A stretch of 64,000 nt of DNA from Pacificoceanicola onchidii (GTDB taxonomy: Bacteria > Pseudomonadota > Alphaproteobacteria > Rhodobacterales > Rhodobacteraceae). Position 1 is the first letter of the stretch, and every line of letters starts with the position of its first letter. The DNA lies in NCBI RefSeq assembly GCF_004804335.1, contig NZ_SRXY01000003.1:310001-374000 (forward strand). The letters are read 5' to 3'. The notes below the pieces were generated by a model, which worked only from the letters and a program-made list of their open reading frames with translations, was not told where the DNA came from and ran no database searches. Below are positions 7,971 to 16,822 of the stretch, piece after piece. A program made the position numbers and the translations under genes.

Positions 7971-9089
7971 ATGATCGAGGCCAGAGACAGCGATATGACG
8001 GCCTTGCTGCCGAAATGGGTGCCTGATGCGGCGCGCGTGTACCTTGCGCATACCGAAGAAGGCTTTTCGATCCGCGAGTTGGCGCGGCGGGCGGGGTGTC
8101 ATGCCTCCACCGTTCTGCGGCAGGTGCGACGGATCGAGACACGGCGTGATGACCCTTTGATTGATGCAGCCTTGCGCCAGCTTGGCCGTGTCCGTGCCAC
8201 CCGGGACGCAATACAGTCAAAAGGGGACTTTGACGTCATGACTGCTTTTAACGATATGCCCGCCCAGCCGGATGAAAAAACGCTGTCGCGCGAAGCGCGG
8301 CGGGTTTTGCGGCGATTGTGCGAAAACGGCGCGGTTCTGGCCGTGGCGGCGGAAATGGACAAGGCCGTGGTTGTGCGGGACATGGGCGAAGGCGGCAGCA
8401 CGCGCACTGCCGTGGTCGATAGCGCCATTGCGCAGGCCATGGCTTTGAAAGAGTGGATTGCCTGCGACGAACCGGGCCGCATCTCACGCTATCACATCAC
8501 CTCTGCCGGGCGCGCGGCGCTCAACAAGCTGATGGCGGAGCAGGAGAACCGCGTGCGCGGTTTTGCTGAAGCGCAGGCGGGATTCGATACCGGGCGCGCA
8601 GCGGACGTGGCCCTGGACGAAATCGACCGGGATCCGCGGGCCCGCAAGGGGCGGTTCATGCTGGTGGACAGCCCGCTGACCGCTCTGGCCCGGCGCAAGG
8701 ACAAGGAAGGCAAGCCGTTCCTGAGCGACGTGCTGATCACCGCGGGTGAGCGTCTGCGCGAAGACTTCGAACTGGCCCAGATGGGCCCGCGCACCACGCA
8801 AAACTGGGACCAGTTCCTGACCGCCGGCGTTCAGAGCGCGCCTGGTGGAGCGGAGGATCATGGTGCGGGGGCGGCGCGGGCGCGGCTTGAAGCGGCACTT
8901 AAGGATCTCGGGCCGGGCTTGGGCGATGTGGCCTTGCGCTGCTGCTGCTACCTCGAAGGGCTGGAGACCGCTGAAAAGCATCTTGGCTGGTCGGCGCGTT
9001 CGGGCAAGGTCGTGTTGCGTATCGCGTTGCAGCGATTGCGCCGCCATTACGAAGAGCGCAGCGCTCGGGGCGGTGATCTCGTCGGATAA
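7971..9089 (+). CDS. DUF6456 domain protein with N-terminal helix-turn-helix
   Basis: 372 residues. Residues about 25-55 read as a helix-turn-helix (GFSIRELARRAGCHASTVLRQVRRIE). The C-terminal third has the DUF6456 signature: LGDVALRCCCYLEGLETAEKHLGW then GKVVLRIALQRLRRHYEE. It is probably a cytosolic DNA-binding regulator; the target is unknown. The ATG at 7971 follows GGGGAAAC; an internal ATG at 7995 is possible. It is divergent from the DUF6477 gene, and the shared gap holds a DnaA-box sequence and an AT-rich stretch (7845-7890) likely to contain promoters. Confidence 0.75.
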   Translation: MIEARDSDMTALLPKWVPDAARVYLAHTEEGFSIRELARRAGCHASTVLRQVRRIETRRDDPLIDAALRQLGRVRATRDAIQSKGDFDVMTAFNDMPAQPDEKTLSREARRVLRRLCENGAVLAVAAEMDKAVVVRDMGEGGSTRTAVVDSAIAQAMALKEWIACDEPGRISRYHITSAGRAALNKLMAEQENRVRGFAEAQAGFDTGRAADVALDEIDRDPRARKGRFMLVDSPLTALARRKDKEGKPFLSDVLITAGERLREDFELAQMGPRTTQNWDQFLTAGVQSAPGGAEDHGAGAARARLEAALKDLGPGLGDVALRCCCYLEGLETAEKHLGWSARSGKVVLRIALQRLRRHYEERSARGGDLVG

Positions 9090-9192
9090 GGCAGGGTCGG
9101 CGCGGTTCGCCGAACCATCGAACGACAGGGCGCGGGGGCTGCCCTCATAAGATTTCCTTTACAGGTATTCGGTTTGCGATAAGACAAGCCGC

Positions 9193-10113
9193 ATGACCAT
9201 TACGCTCAAACAACTCACCTACTTCAAAGCGCTCGCCGAGCAGGGCAATTTCCGCCGCGCTGCCGAGACATGCTTTGTCAGCCAACCGGCGCTTTCCGTA
9301 CAAATTCAAGAGCTTGAACGCAGCCTTGGTGGTGCTTTGGTGGAACGCCATGCCCGCCGCATCGTATTGACTCCGCTCGGGCGCGAGGTTCTGGAAACCG
9401 CGCACCGGGTGCTCTCGGAGGTTGCGGCGCTGGAGCACAGCGCGCAGAACCGGCAGGGCCTAGGCGGGGTTTTGCGGCTTGGGGTGATCCCGACGATCGC
9501 GCCGTACCTGTTGCCGGACGCCCTTGCGGCGCTGCGCGCTTCGGATATCTCACTCGATGTGCAGATCACGGAAGGTAAGACCGACCGCGTTCTGGACCAA
9601 CTGACGGAAGGGGCGCTGGATGCCTGTATACTCGCGCTGCCGACGGAACGGGATGGCCTGGAGGAGCGGCCGCTTTTCGAGGACCGCTTCCTGCTCGCAG
9701 GCAGCGCGGCGCGGATGGAGGCGATGGAGACGCATATCCGGCCCGATGCGCTCAGCGAACGTCAGATCCTGCTTTTGGAAGACGGGCACTGCCTGACTGA
9801 TCAGGCGCTTGCGGTGTGCGGGCGGGGCCGGGGACATCCGCGCATTCACATGGGGGCCTCGTCCTTGCCGACGCTGACGCGCCTGGTGGAGGCGGGTTTC
9901 GGACTGACGCTGATGCCGGAATTGGCGGCCCGCTCGGAGATGGCGCTTGCGCCGGGGCTGCGGCTGCGGCGCTTCGATGACCCTGAACCGTTCCGCGCCA
10001 TTGGCCTCGTGCGTCGGGCCACGCGCCAGCCGACGGAGTGGTTTGGCGCGCTTGCGGACACGCTGGAGACCGTGGGCTGTGCCTTGATGGAAGACGCGCG
10101 GCGGGCGGTATAG
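9193..10113 (+). CDS. oxyR: LysR-type hydrogen peroxide regulator OxyR
   Basis: 306 residues. The N-terminal winged helix-turn-helix (LKQLTYFKALAEQGNFRRAA, VSQPALSVQIQELE) is followed by the LysR substrate domain. The peroxide-sensing pair is present: GHCLTDQALAVC, with the two cysteines nine residues apart exactly as Cys199/Cys208 of E. coli OxyR, near residues 199-208. It should activate catalase and peroxiredoxin genes on oxidation. No such target gene is adjacent: upstream is the DUF6456 gene and downstream is the convergent nlpD. Confidence 0.88.
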   Translation: MTITLKQLTYFKALAEQGNFRRAAETCFVSQPALSVQIQELERSLGGALVERHARRIVLTPLGREVLETAHRVLSEVAALEHSAQNRQGLGGVLRLGVIPTIAPYLLPDALAALRASDISLDVQITEGKTDRVLDQLTEGALDACILALPTERDGLEERPLFEDRFLLAGSAARMEAMETHIRPDALSERQILLLEDGHCLTDQALAVCGRGRGHPRIHMGASSLPTLTRLVEAGFGLTLMPELAARSEMALAPGLRLRRFDDPEPFRAIGLVRRATRQPTEWFGALADTLETVGCALMEDARRAV

Positions 10114-10158
10114 GTTTTCCACCACCCGTACCTTCTTTACCCCACCCATACCTTTTTT

Positions 10159-10233
10159 GCCCCACCCTAACCCTCCCCAAGGGGAGGGGATTGCGCGCCT
10201 GTTCCCTCCCCTTGGGGAGGGCTAGGGTGGGGC
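10159..10233. repeat. Long GC-rich inverted repeat between oxyR and nlpD
   Basis: Two 31-base arms (about 10160-10190 and 10203-10232) are complementary with one mismatch, built from CCCTCCCC/GGGGAGGG and CCCACCCT. Shorter direct repeats of CCCACCC-TACCTT flank it on the left (10122-10160) and an inverted copy (GGAAGGTATGCGGGG) sits on the right, so the folded element extends to about 10122-10250. It fills the gap between two convergent genes and is a likely two-way terminator. It resembles dispersed REP-like elements of many proteobacteria. Confidence 0.75.
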
Positions 10234-10250
10234 AGGAAGGTATGCGGGGT

Positions 10251-11420
10251 TTACCGTAGGTAGGGCATCGGGTCCGTGCTGTCGAACCCCTTGCGCACCT
10301 CGAAGTGCAGGAAGGCCGGATCGCCGGCGCGGACCTTGCCGAGCGGTTGTCCCTTGCTGACCGCATCGCCTTTTTTCACCGTGATATCATCAAGGTGCGT
10401 GTAGACGGTGATCACATCATCCGGGTGGCGGATGAGCAGGAACTTTACCCCTTCGGCTGTTGTGCTGATCGAGGCGACCTTGCCCGAGGCGGCGGCTTTG
10501 ACCGGGCTGCCTGCGGATGCGGCGATGTCGATGCCTTCGTTCCGGCCTTTGGCGTAGTCGCGGATGATGCTGCCCGAGACCGGCATGACCATGGCGGCGG
10601 TCGAGGCCGGTTTGGCCTGCGATTGCCCGATTTCCGCCACGGGTTTTTCCGGCTTCGGCGTGGTGGCGGCGGTGGTTGTGGTTTGTGCCGGGGGCAGGGT
10701 TTCCGTTGGCAGCGGTTTGGCTGCGGAGGGCGGCACCGGAGTGGGTGAGCCTTCGCCCGGTTCGGTCACGGCTGCGGTCTCGCGCACGGGTTCTGCATCG
10801 CGGGTGACCGGGATCAGCAGGAACTGGCCTTCCCGGACGGAGAATTGCTGGTCCAGCCCGTTCCATTCGGCCAGCGACCGGGGCGAGACATTGTAGAGCC
10901 GTGCGATGGTAAAGGCCGTCTCGCCGCGCGCCACCTGGTGGCGGACGGGTTCGACCCCGGACGCGCCTGTCTGTGCGGCGGGTGTTGTCGGCTCGGCTCG
11001 GTCAATGGCATTGCCCGCCAGCGTGGCCACATCGACGTCCGCAGCCGGACGGATCACACCGCTTTCGGATTCGGAAACCCGGCGGGGCAGGGCAACAATC
11101 TCGCCCCGACGCAGCGGATCGGTTGTCTTGATGCCGTTGTAGCGGGCCAGCTCATCCGCGGGCAGGCCAACACGTGCCGCCACATCGGCCAGCGTGTCGC
11201 CGCGTCGCGCGATGGCGACCTGGTAATTCGGGTAAGACAGCACCCCGCGCGTGTCCGGGCTGGGCCGGTTCTCGGCGCGGGCGCTCTGCGCCGCCCCGGA
11301 GGTGTCCAGGCTGCCGCCCATCTTGCCGCGCAGGTCAAAATCCAGCGTATCGGAGCAGGCGCTCAGCAGCGCACAGACCGCCACGGCGGAGCTCAGTCGG
11401 GTAAGTCCGGAAAACGTCAT
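10251..11420 (-). CDS. nlpD: NlpD-like LysM/LytM lipoprotein (amidase activator)
   Basis: 389 residues. Lipoprotein signal with lipobox LLSAC (Cys about 22), then two LysM domains (about 68-115, ARRGDTLADVA; about 160-205, VARGETAFTIA). A Pro/Thr-rich linker leads to a C-terminal LytM/M23 domain (about 280-389, GIDIAASAGSPV to LHFEVRKGF). The M23 zinc site is degraded: the first His position is absent (NEGID) and HxH reads LHF, as in E. coli NlpD. It therefore probably activates a cell-wall amidase at the septum and does not cut peptidoglycan itself. It is third gene of the surE-pcm-nlpD order found in many proteobacteria. Confidence 0.85.
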   Translation of the reverse strand: MTFSGLTRLSSAVAVCALLSACSDTLDFDLRGKMGGSLDTSGAAQSARAENRPSPDTRGVLSYPNYQVAIARRGDTLADVAARVGLPADELARYNGIKTTDPLRRGEIVALPRRVSESESGVIRPAADVDVATLAGNAIDRAEPTTPAAQTGASGVEPVRHQVARGETAFTIARLYNVSPRSLAEWNGLDQQFSVREGQFLLIPVTRDAEPVRETAAVTEPGEGSPTPVPPSAAKPLPTETLPPAQTTTTAATTPKPEKPVAEIGQSQAKPASTAAMVMPVSGSIIRDYAKGRNEGIDIAASAGSPVKAAASGKVASISTTAEGVKFLLIRHPDDVITVYTHLDDITVKKGDAVSKGQPLGKVRAGDPAFLHFEVRKGFDSTDPMPYLR

Positions 11421-11478
11421 CTCGATGTCCTCGCGCGTGCCTCCGTGTCCCCGGAGGTCAGCAAATAAAACAGGGCCT

Positions 11479-12120
11479 TTAGTCCTTGCCCAAACCTTCT
11501 ACCAGCGGAACAAACCGCACCGGGCGCAGTTCCTCGTAGTCGAACCCGCCTTCGTGCCGTGTCACCCGGATCAGCCGTTGCACCGCATCGGACTGCCCCA
11601 CCGGTACAACCATGATACCGCCAATTTTCAGCTGGGCCAAGAGCGGGCCGGGGGGGTCTTCCGCTGCGGCAGTCACCAAAATGCGATCAAACGGGGCCTG
11701 ATCGGGCAATCCGTGAGAGCCATCGGCAGTGAAAACGGTGATATTGTTGATACCCTGCGCCTCAAAAACGGTCCGCGCGGCGCGCACAAGGCGGCGGTGG
11801 CGATCCACCGTGTAGACCCGCCGTGCCAGTTGGCTGAGGATCGCGGCCTGATAGCCGGAACCCGTGCCGACTTCCAGAACCTTGTCACGCGGGCCGACCT
11901 GTAGAGCCTGCGTCATGGTGCCAACCACCGAAGGCTGCGAAATGGTCTGGCCGCAGGCGATGGGCAGCGGCATGTCCTCGTAGGCGCGTTCGGTGAAGTA
12001 GCCTTGTATATAATCCCCGCGATCCACACGTTCCATGGCTTGCAGCACGGCGCTGTCGGTCACGCCTTTGGAGCGCAGTGCAAAGAGGAACTGCATCTTG
12101 GCTTCGGCGTCGAAGGTCAT
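11479..12120 (-). CDS. pcm: Protein-L-isoaspartate O-methyltransferase
   Basis: 213 residues, normal length. SAM-dependent repair enzyme that methylates isoaspartyl residues in damaged proteins. The family motif [12 protein letters not shown] precedes SAM motif [16 protein letters not shown] (about residues 80-94). The ATG overlaps the surE stop by four bases (ATGA), implying translational coupling. Confidence 0.95.
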   Translation of the reverse strand: MTFDAEAKMQFLFALRSKGVTDSAVLQAMERVDRGDYIQGYFTERAYEDMPLPIACGQTISQPSVVGTMTQALQVGPRDKVLEVGTGSGYQAAILSQLARRVYTVDRHRRLVRAARTVFEAQGINNITVFTADGSHGLPDQAPFDRILVTAAAEDPPGPLLAQLKIGGIMVVPVGQSDAVQRLIRVTRHEGGFDYEELRPVRFVPLVEGLGKD

Positions 12121-12902
12121 GCAAAGCTGTCTTTCAGCGCGTCCAGCATGGCGTGATCGGTCAGGTCCGCACGCATCGGTGTGACAGAGACATAACCGTC
12201 GAGGTTGACGGCAGCGTCGGTGCCCGGCGCTGTTCCGATGCGCTGGTTGCCGCCCTTGGCCCAGAGAAAGCGCCGCCCGGAGGGGGAGACATGCGGCTCG
12301 ACCGAGAAATTGGTGTTCGGGCGAATGCCTTGCGGGGCGAGTTTGACGCCCTTGACGGCATCGGCGGGTACGGGCGGGAAGTTGACGTTCCAGAAGAGCG
12401 TATAGGGTTGATCGTCAGAGGCATTGGTGGACAGGATCCGGCGAACAACATCCGCGCCATAGGTGGCCGCCGCCTCAAAAGGGTTATCAAGACCCATGGT
12501 TTCCGGCCCGAGGTATTGCGACAGCGCAATAGATCGGATGCCCTGCAGCGCGCCTTCCATGGCGCCGCCCAACGTGCCGGAATACAGCGCGTTTTCGGCG
12601 GAGTTGTTGCCCCGGTTCACACCCGAAAGGATGAGGTCCGGCGGCGTCTCTTTCAGAACGTCATGCACCCCGGCCATGACACAATCGGCCGGGCTGCCTT
12701 CGGCGGCATAACGGCGTTCGCCCATCTTGGCGATCATCGTGGGGTGCGTGTAGGAAATGCAATGCGCGACGCCCGATTGTTCAAAAGCGGGGGCTACGAC
12801 CCAAACCTCGCCATCCGCGCCGGCGATGTCCTGCGCAATGGCTTCGAGAATTGCCAGTCCGGGGGCGTTGATACCGTCGTCATTGGTGATGAGAATGCGC
12901 AT
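12117..12902 (-). CDS. surE: 5'/3'-nucleotidase SurE
   Basis: 261 residues. Metal-dependent nucleoside monophosphate phosphatase. The N-terminal [10 protein letters not shown] carries the paired aspartates that bind the metal, and SGVNRGNN with [11 protein letters not shown] are the family's other signatures. First gene of the surE-pcm-nlpD operon, with no gene between it and the dispersed element at 12981-13237, which occupies most of the 377-base gap upstream. Confidence 0.95.
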   Translation of the reverse strand: MRILITNDDGINAPGLAILEAIAQDIAGADGEVWVVAPAFEQSGVAHCISYTHPTMIAKMGERRYAAEGSPADCVMAGVHDVLKETPPDLILSGVNRGNNSAENALYSGTLGGAMEGALQGIRSIALSQYLGPETMGLDNPFEAAATYGADVVRRILSTNASDDQPYTLFWNVNFPPVPADAVKGVKLAPQGIRPNTNFSVEPHVSPSGRRFLWAKGGNQRIGTAPGTDAAVNLDGYVSVTPMRADLTDHAMLDALKDSFA

Positions 12903-12980
12903 GAGGGTGCCTGTCCTTGCCTTTCTTCCTCAATAGGCGAAGGGCGGAGGGCGGGCAAGGTGCCGGGAGCGTTTGGCCCT

Positions 12981-13237
12981 AAGCGGCCGTTCCTCTCACC
13001 CCAGGCGCGGAATCAAGGCCGCAGGCCGCCGCGCCTATCGACGGGCCGTCCCCACGGCACGGCGATTGGGTTGATGCTGGGAACTGCACCGGCCTAGCGC
13101 ACCAGTGACAGGAATAAATCGAGAGGATCAACGGTTGGATCGCCGGACCACGGCCCGTCATGTCGGAGACATGCTTCCAGCATGATGGCGCGGCTTGTGC
13201 TCTAACCCTGAGGTTCCTGATCAAGTCAGGGACGGGG
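12981..13237 (+). repeat. Dispersed inverted-repeat element, copy 1
   Basis: About 257 bases, alignable to copies at 27064-27299 (reverse) and 48772-48984. Shared blocks in order: AAGCGGCCGTTC, GGCGCGGAATCAAGGCCGC, a 5' arm (13029-13066, CGCCTATCGACGGGCCGT), a centre with AGCGCACCAGTGACAGG and TAAATC, and a 3' arm (13139-13160) that is cut short here. It ends in a small hairpin (13213-13234), CCTGA-TCAAG-TCAGG, where other copies have CCGGA/TCCGG. It lies between surE and an SDR gene. I see no coding potential. The rest of the 12903-13279 gap shows nothing else. Confidence 0.8.
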
Positions 13238-13279
13238 TGAACTCAATGACTGATCAAGGCCAAAACAGGCCTCGCGCCA

Positions 13280-13942
13280 CTACACCCCAAGGCGACCCAA
13301 CAACCGCGCCGCCTCATCCGCCGGTTTGATCAGCGGCTCCCGATCCTCTCCGGGGTGAAACCGTGCGCGAGTAGCAGTGGCCAGCGGGCGTGGCTCAAGC
13401 ACCTGAACCTTCGGTCCGGTCGTAACCGTCTCCGCCTGCCAGCTACGCGCCAGCGCGATCTGCGCCGCCTTAGTCGTCCCGTAATGGCCAAAGAACTTCT
13501 CGCCGCCATGCGGGTCGTCAAAAAACAGCGCCTGCCCATCGGTCCCGAGCAAAGGCGCAACAAATGGGATCATATGCCCCATGGCATCAACGTTGATCGA
13601 CAAGGACTTCTGCCAGTCCTTCGGATCCATGTGATCGGCGGGAGTCAGCGGGGCAGCATGAATGGCGGTATGCGCCCAGAGCGCCAGAACACCACCCGCC
13701 TCATCGCCCGGCCCCCAGCGGTCATGGATCGACCGGCACAGATGCGCCATGGCGTCGCGATTGGTGATGTCCATGGGGGCGAGGGTCGCCTCGCCGCCTT
13801 TTGCCTTGATCCGGTCATCCAGATCCTCAAGACCGCCAACGGTGCGGGCAACGGCGATGATGTGATAATCGGGCGCAAGCGCCTCGGCGAGGGCAAAGCC
13901 AAGGCCGCGCGAAGCGCCAGTGATAAGAGCAAGCTTGGTCAT
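13280..13942 (-). CDS. Short-chain dehydrogenase/reductase family protein
   Basis: 220 residues, slightly short for a classical SDR. Rossmann motif TGASRGLG (about residues 8-15), DITN after strand 4, and the catalytic YGTTK. The usual NNAG is replaced by WAHTAIHA, which is unusual. An NAD(P)-dependent oxidoreductase of unknown substrate. The segment PFVAPLL and FFDDPHGGEKFFGHYG is characteristic of a small alphaproteobacterial subgroup. It stands alone on the minus strand. Confidence 0.75.
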   Translation of the reverse strand: MTKLALITGASRGLGFALAEALAPDYHIIAVARTVGGLEDLDDRIKAKGGEATLAPMDITNRDAMAHLCRSIHDRWGPGDEAGGVLALWAHTAIHAAPLTPADHMDPKDWQKSLSINVDAMGHMIPFVAPLLGTDGQALFFDDPHGGEKFFGHYGTTKAAQIALARSWQAETVTTGPKVQVLEPRPLATATRARFHPGEDREPLIKPADEAARLLGRLGV

Positions 13943-13990
13943 GCCCTTCCTTTGCGGCGGAACGCGGCCAAGGTCAAGCGCTACCGCCCT

Positions 13991-14053
13991 GGCTTCTTTG
14001 GGCAGGAAAATACCTCGGGGGGACGCAGCCCTGCTGCGGCGGGGCAGCGCCCC
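13991..14053 (+). repeat. TTTCTTTGGGC...AAATACC repeat with GC hairpins
   Basis: Box GGCTTCTTTGGGCAGGAAAA then TACCTCGGGG, followed by two hairpins, CGCAGC...GCTGCG and GGGGC...GCCCC. Very like 47811-47873. Here it lies 5' of the SDR gene and in antisense to its minus-strand neighbours. It is followed by an A/T-rich inverted repeat (14058-14091, GAAAATTTTC / GAAAAATTTTC), which could end transcription from the YHS gene. Confidence 0.65.
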
Positions 14054-14097
14054 AAAAGAAAATTTTCACCGAAAAATTTTCCCGGCCCGGCTTTGCC

Positions 14098-14559
14098 CTA
14101 TCCGAGAATACCCGGCCAGTTCACCTCGCCCTTGGCGATGTTGCCCGGCACGTCCTTGAGCCAAAGCTCGCGGGCACGCAGGTTTGCGTTGAGGTACAGT
14201 TTACCCTCGTAGATCGTCCAGGCCTCCGGCTGGGTCGGGGCAAGATAGCCGAGCGAGGCCGCATAGGCGCAATAGCCGCCGAATTGCGGAGCGTAGGCTT
14301 CCGGGTTCGCCTTGAACAGGGCGGCGTTTTCGGCACTGACAAAATGCCACGTGGCTCCGTTCCAGTCCACGCTGTGGGCTGCGCTGCCCGCAACCGGACC
14401 CTTGTTGTCGAAATAGGCCACGGCGTCAGAGCCGTCGATGGCGACGCCGCTTTCCTGATAAGTCTTCGGCTCGCCAGCCAAAACAGGGCGCGCGGCCAGC
14501 ATCAGGGCAGGGGCCGCGAGGGCGAGGCCAAGGGCGTGGCGGCGGGTGAGGGTGGTCAT
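14098..14559 (-). CDS. Exported YHS-domain protein
   Basis: 153 residues. The N-terminus MTTLTRRHALGLALAAPALM is a likely Tat or Sec signal with a weak twin-arginine (TRRHAL), ending at VLAG. The mature part has the YHS pattern: GVAIDGSDAVAYFDNKGPVAGS, then FKANPEAYAPQFGGYCAYA, with the cysteine conserved in this group. YHS domains are small metal-associated modules; role unknown. Single gene. Confidence 0.75.
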   Translation of the reverse strand: MTTLTRRHALGLALAAPALMLAARPVLAGEPKTYQESGVAIDGSDAVAYFDNKGPVAGSAAHSVDWNGATWHFVSAENAALFKANPEAYAPQFGGYCAYAASLGYLAPTQPEAWTIYEGKLYLNANLRARELWLKDVPGNIAKGEVNWPGILG

Positions 14560-14682
14560 GGGTCAAGTCTCCGGCTGTGGTGATAGACCGAAGATGGGAC
14601 AAGGCGCGCCGCCATGAAACCCGGCCTCGCCGCCTCGTGACCGGACCTGCGCCGCGCGTGAGCGCTCTGTAACATTTCGGAA

Positions 14683-15006
14683 TCAGCGTGGCATATGCAG
14701 CCGTGTCGAGTTTGACAGGATCAGCGCATCCGGCATCACGCCAATCACCTGCTGCGCCCCGAGGCGGCTGCCCACGATCAACTCCGCGACATGCCCATCC
14801 GGCAGTCGGACCAGCGCGCGCTGCGCGTTTTCCTGTCCAAAGACCCCGAGCAGCACAGGTTCAAAGCGCGGCAAGGTGGTTTCCTGCGTCGCATGGCTGC
14901 GCACGCTTCGAGGCGTTGGCGCGGAAGGGACAACGCGGCTGCGCTGTGCCTTGAAAGACGGCGTTTCAGGGCGCGGCTTCGGGCGCAGGGATCTGGTCAG
15001 GGTCAT
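14683..15006 (-). CDS. Small PilP-like protein
   Basis: 107 residues. After a Pro/Arg/Ser-rich N-terminus, the C-terminal half (LLGVFGQENAQRALVRLPDG, then VGSRLGAQQVIGV and LILSNSTRLHMP) looks like the small beta domain seen in PilP/GspC-type periplasmic proteins; roseobacter homologues are often labelled type IV pilus biogenesis protein. No signal peptide or membrane span is visible and no pilus gene is nearby. It could be a truncated relic of a longer pilus protein or an independent small gene. Confidence 0.5.
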   Translation of the reverse strand: MTLTRSLRPKPRPETPSFKAQRSRVVPSAPTPRSVRSHATQETTLPRFEPVLLGVFGQENAQRALVRLPDGHVAELIVGSRLGAQQVIGVMPDALILSNSTRLHMPR

Positions 15007-15093
15007 GAGGGGTCGGCCCGATCTGTTACAAGGACATCGGCCGAGGCATTGGTGCTCGGCAGGACGGCGGGCTGTTACCGCGCCATGCCGAAA

Positions 15094-15132
15094 GGCAGAA
15101 GAGGGGCCCCCGGATGTGAGCGCCCCTCTGCC
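15094..15132 (-). terminator. Likely terminator after purF
   Basis: GGCAG-(AAG)-AGGGGC pairs with GCCCCTCTGCC. On the minus strand, 46 bases past the purF stop, the hairpin is followed by a short pyrimidine run (CTTTC). Confidence 0.5.
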
Positions 15133-15178
15133 TGTTTGGTCAAAGCCCCGGCGAAAATCCGCAGAGCGACTGTCGTGG

Positions 15179-16663
15179 CTACTCAGCCGCCTTCATCACA
15201 AAGCCCTTCTCGATCATATCCGCCGGTTCCACCGGATATTCACCCGAGAAACAGGCATCACAATACTGCGGGCAGTCGGCCTTGCGGCCTTCGGCTTCGC
15301 CCACGGCGCGGTAGAGGCCATCGAGAGAGATGAACTTGAGCGAGTCGACGCCCAGATGTTCGCGCATTTCCTCTTCGGACATGGTTGCCGCCAAAAGCTT
15401 TTCGCGCTGCGGCGTGTCGACGCCGTAAAAGCAGGGCCAGGCTGTCGGCGGGGAGGCGATGCGGAAGTGCACTTCCTTCGCGCCCGCATCAAGGATCATC
15501 TCCTTGATCTTGCGCGAGGTGGTGCCGCGCACCACCGAGTCGTCCACCAGGATCACCCGCTTGTCCCTGATCAGGGCGCGGTTGACGTTGAGCTTTAGGC
15601 GCACACCCATGTTGCGGATCTGCTCGGTCGGCTCGATGAAAGTCCGGCCCATGTACTGGTTGCGGATGATCCCCATGGCATAGGGAATGCCGCTTTCCTG
15701 GCTGTAGCCAATGGCCGCAGGTGTGCCGCTGTCCGGCACAGGACAGACCAGATCGGCCTCAACCGGGGTCTCACGGGCCAGTTCCACACCGATCTGACGG
15801 CGGGTTTCATAGACGGAGCGCCCGCCGATGATGCTGTCCGGGCGGGAGAAATAGACGTGTTCAAAGATGCAGAAGCGCGAGGGGCGCGGGCGGAAGGGCT
15901 GGGTGCTTTCGATCTCGCCCTTGTCGGTGATGACGATCATCTCGCCCGGTTCGATCTCGCGCACAAACTCCGCGCCGATGATGTCGAGCGCACAGGTCTC
16001 GGACGACAGCGCATAGCCATCGCCGATCTTGCCAAGCACCAGCGGGCGCACGCCCAGCGGGTCACGCACACCGATCAGCTTGGTGCGGGTCATGGCGACC
16101 ACGGAGAACGCGCCTTCGACCCGGCGCAGGGCATCTTCCATGCGTTCGGGAATGGTGCGTTGCAGCGAGCGGGCCATCAGGTGGATGATACATTCGCTGT
16201 CCGAGGAAGACTGGAAGATCGAGCCGCGCTCGATCAGTTCCTTGCGCAGGGCATCAGCGTTGGTGATGTTGCCGTTGTGCGCAATCGCCGCGCCGCCCAT
16301 GGAGAACTCGCCGAAGAACGGCTGCACGTCACGGATCGCGGTCTGGCCTTTGGAGCCGGCGGTGGAGTAGCGCACATGCCCGATGGCGAGCGGGCCGGGC
16401 AGGGTTTCCATCAGGGACTGCTTGGTGAAGTTGTCGCGCACGTAGCCAAAGCGGCGGGCGGAGTTGAAACCGTGATCGGGGTGGTGGCAGACAATGCCGC
16501 CAGCCTCTTGTCCACGGTGCTGCAAGGCGTGCAGGCCAAGGGCGACAAAATTCGCGGCATCCGTGACCCCGACAACACCGAACACACCGCATTCTTCATG
16601 CAGCGTGTCGCCGCAATCATCATCGCGTGCGTAATCGAAATCAAAGGGATGGGCGGGGGGCAT
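15179..16663 (-). CDS. purF: Amidophosphoribosyltransferase
   Basis: 494 residues from the ATG at 16663; a GTG at 16717 would add 18. Catalyses the first step of purine synthesis, glutamine plus PRPP to phosphoribosylamine. The Ntn-amidotransferase nucleophile is Cys25 in EECGVFGVVG, so about 24 residues are probably removed as a propeptide. The PRPP-binding motif VILVDDSVVRGTTS is in the C-terminal half. C-terminal cysteines (CPQYCDACFSG) fit the clusters seen in Bacillus-type PurF. cvpA, its usual partner, is separated from it by a chemoreceptor gene on the other strand. Confidence 0.95.
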   Translation of the reverse strand: MPPAHPFDFDYARDDDCGDTLHEECGVFGVVGVTDAANFVALGLHALQHRGQEAGGIVCHHPDHGFNSARRFGYVRDNFTKQSLMETLPGPLAIGHVRYSTAGSKGQTAIRDVQPFFGEFSMGGAAIAHNGNITNADALRKELIERGSIFQSSSDSECIIHLMARSLQRTIPERMEDALRRVEGAFSVVAMTRTKLIGVRDPLGVRPLVLGKIGDGYALSSETCALDIIGAEFVREIEPGEMIVITDKGEIESTQPFRPRPSRFCIFEHVYFSRPDSIIGGRSVYETRRQIGVELARETPVEADLVCPVPDSGTPAAIGYSQESGIPYAMGIIRNQYMGRTFIEPTEQIRNMGVRLKLNVNRALIRDKRVILVDDSVVRGTTSRKIKEMILDAGAKEVHFRIASPPTAWPCFYGVDTPQREKLLAATMSEEEMREHLGVDSLKFISLDGLYRAVGEAEGRKADCPQYCDACFSGEYPVEPADMIEKGFVMKAAE

Positions 16664-16822
16664 AAAGCGGTCGGACAAGTGGCGCTCCGAATCCTGTTTG
16701 TGCGGGTTGGCCCCCACATAAAGCCTCAGAGCGCGACTGTCACGAAACGATCACAATTTGTCGGAAATCCGTGCTGTCCTGCCAAGCTTTTCGAAAGATT
16801 TTTGCCCTACGCAGGGGAACAA

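Noticed and set aside
12981-13237. Dispersed element as an insertion sequence or MITE with target duplication
   Set aside because: No transposase and I could not find flanking direct duplications common to the copies; left as a repeat of unknown origin.
15857-16822. Long upstream extension of the chemoreceptor frame
   Set aside because: It is antisense to purF, whose protein motifs are clear; the chemoreceptor has its own ATG and ribosome site at 16823.
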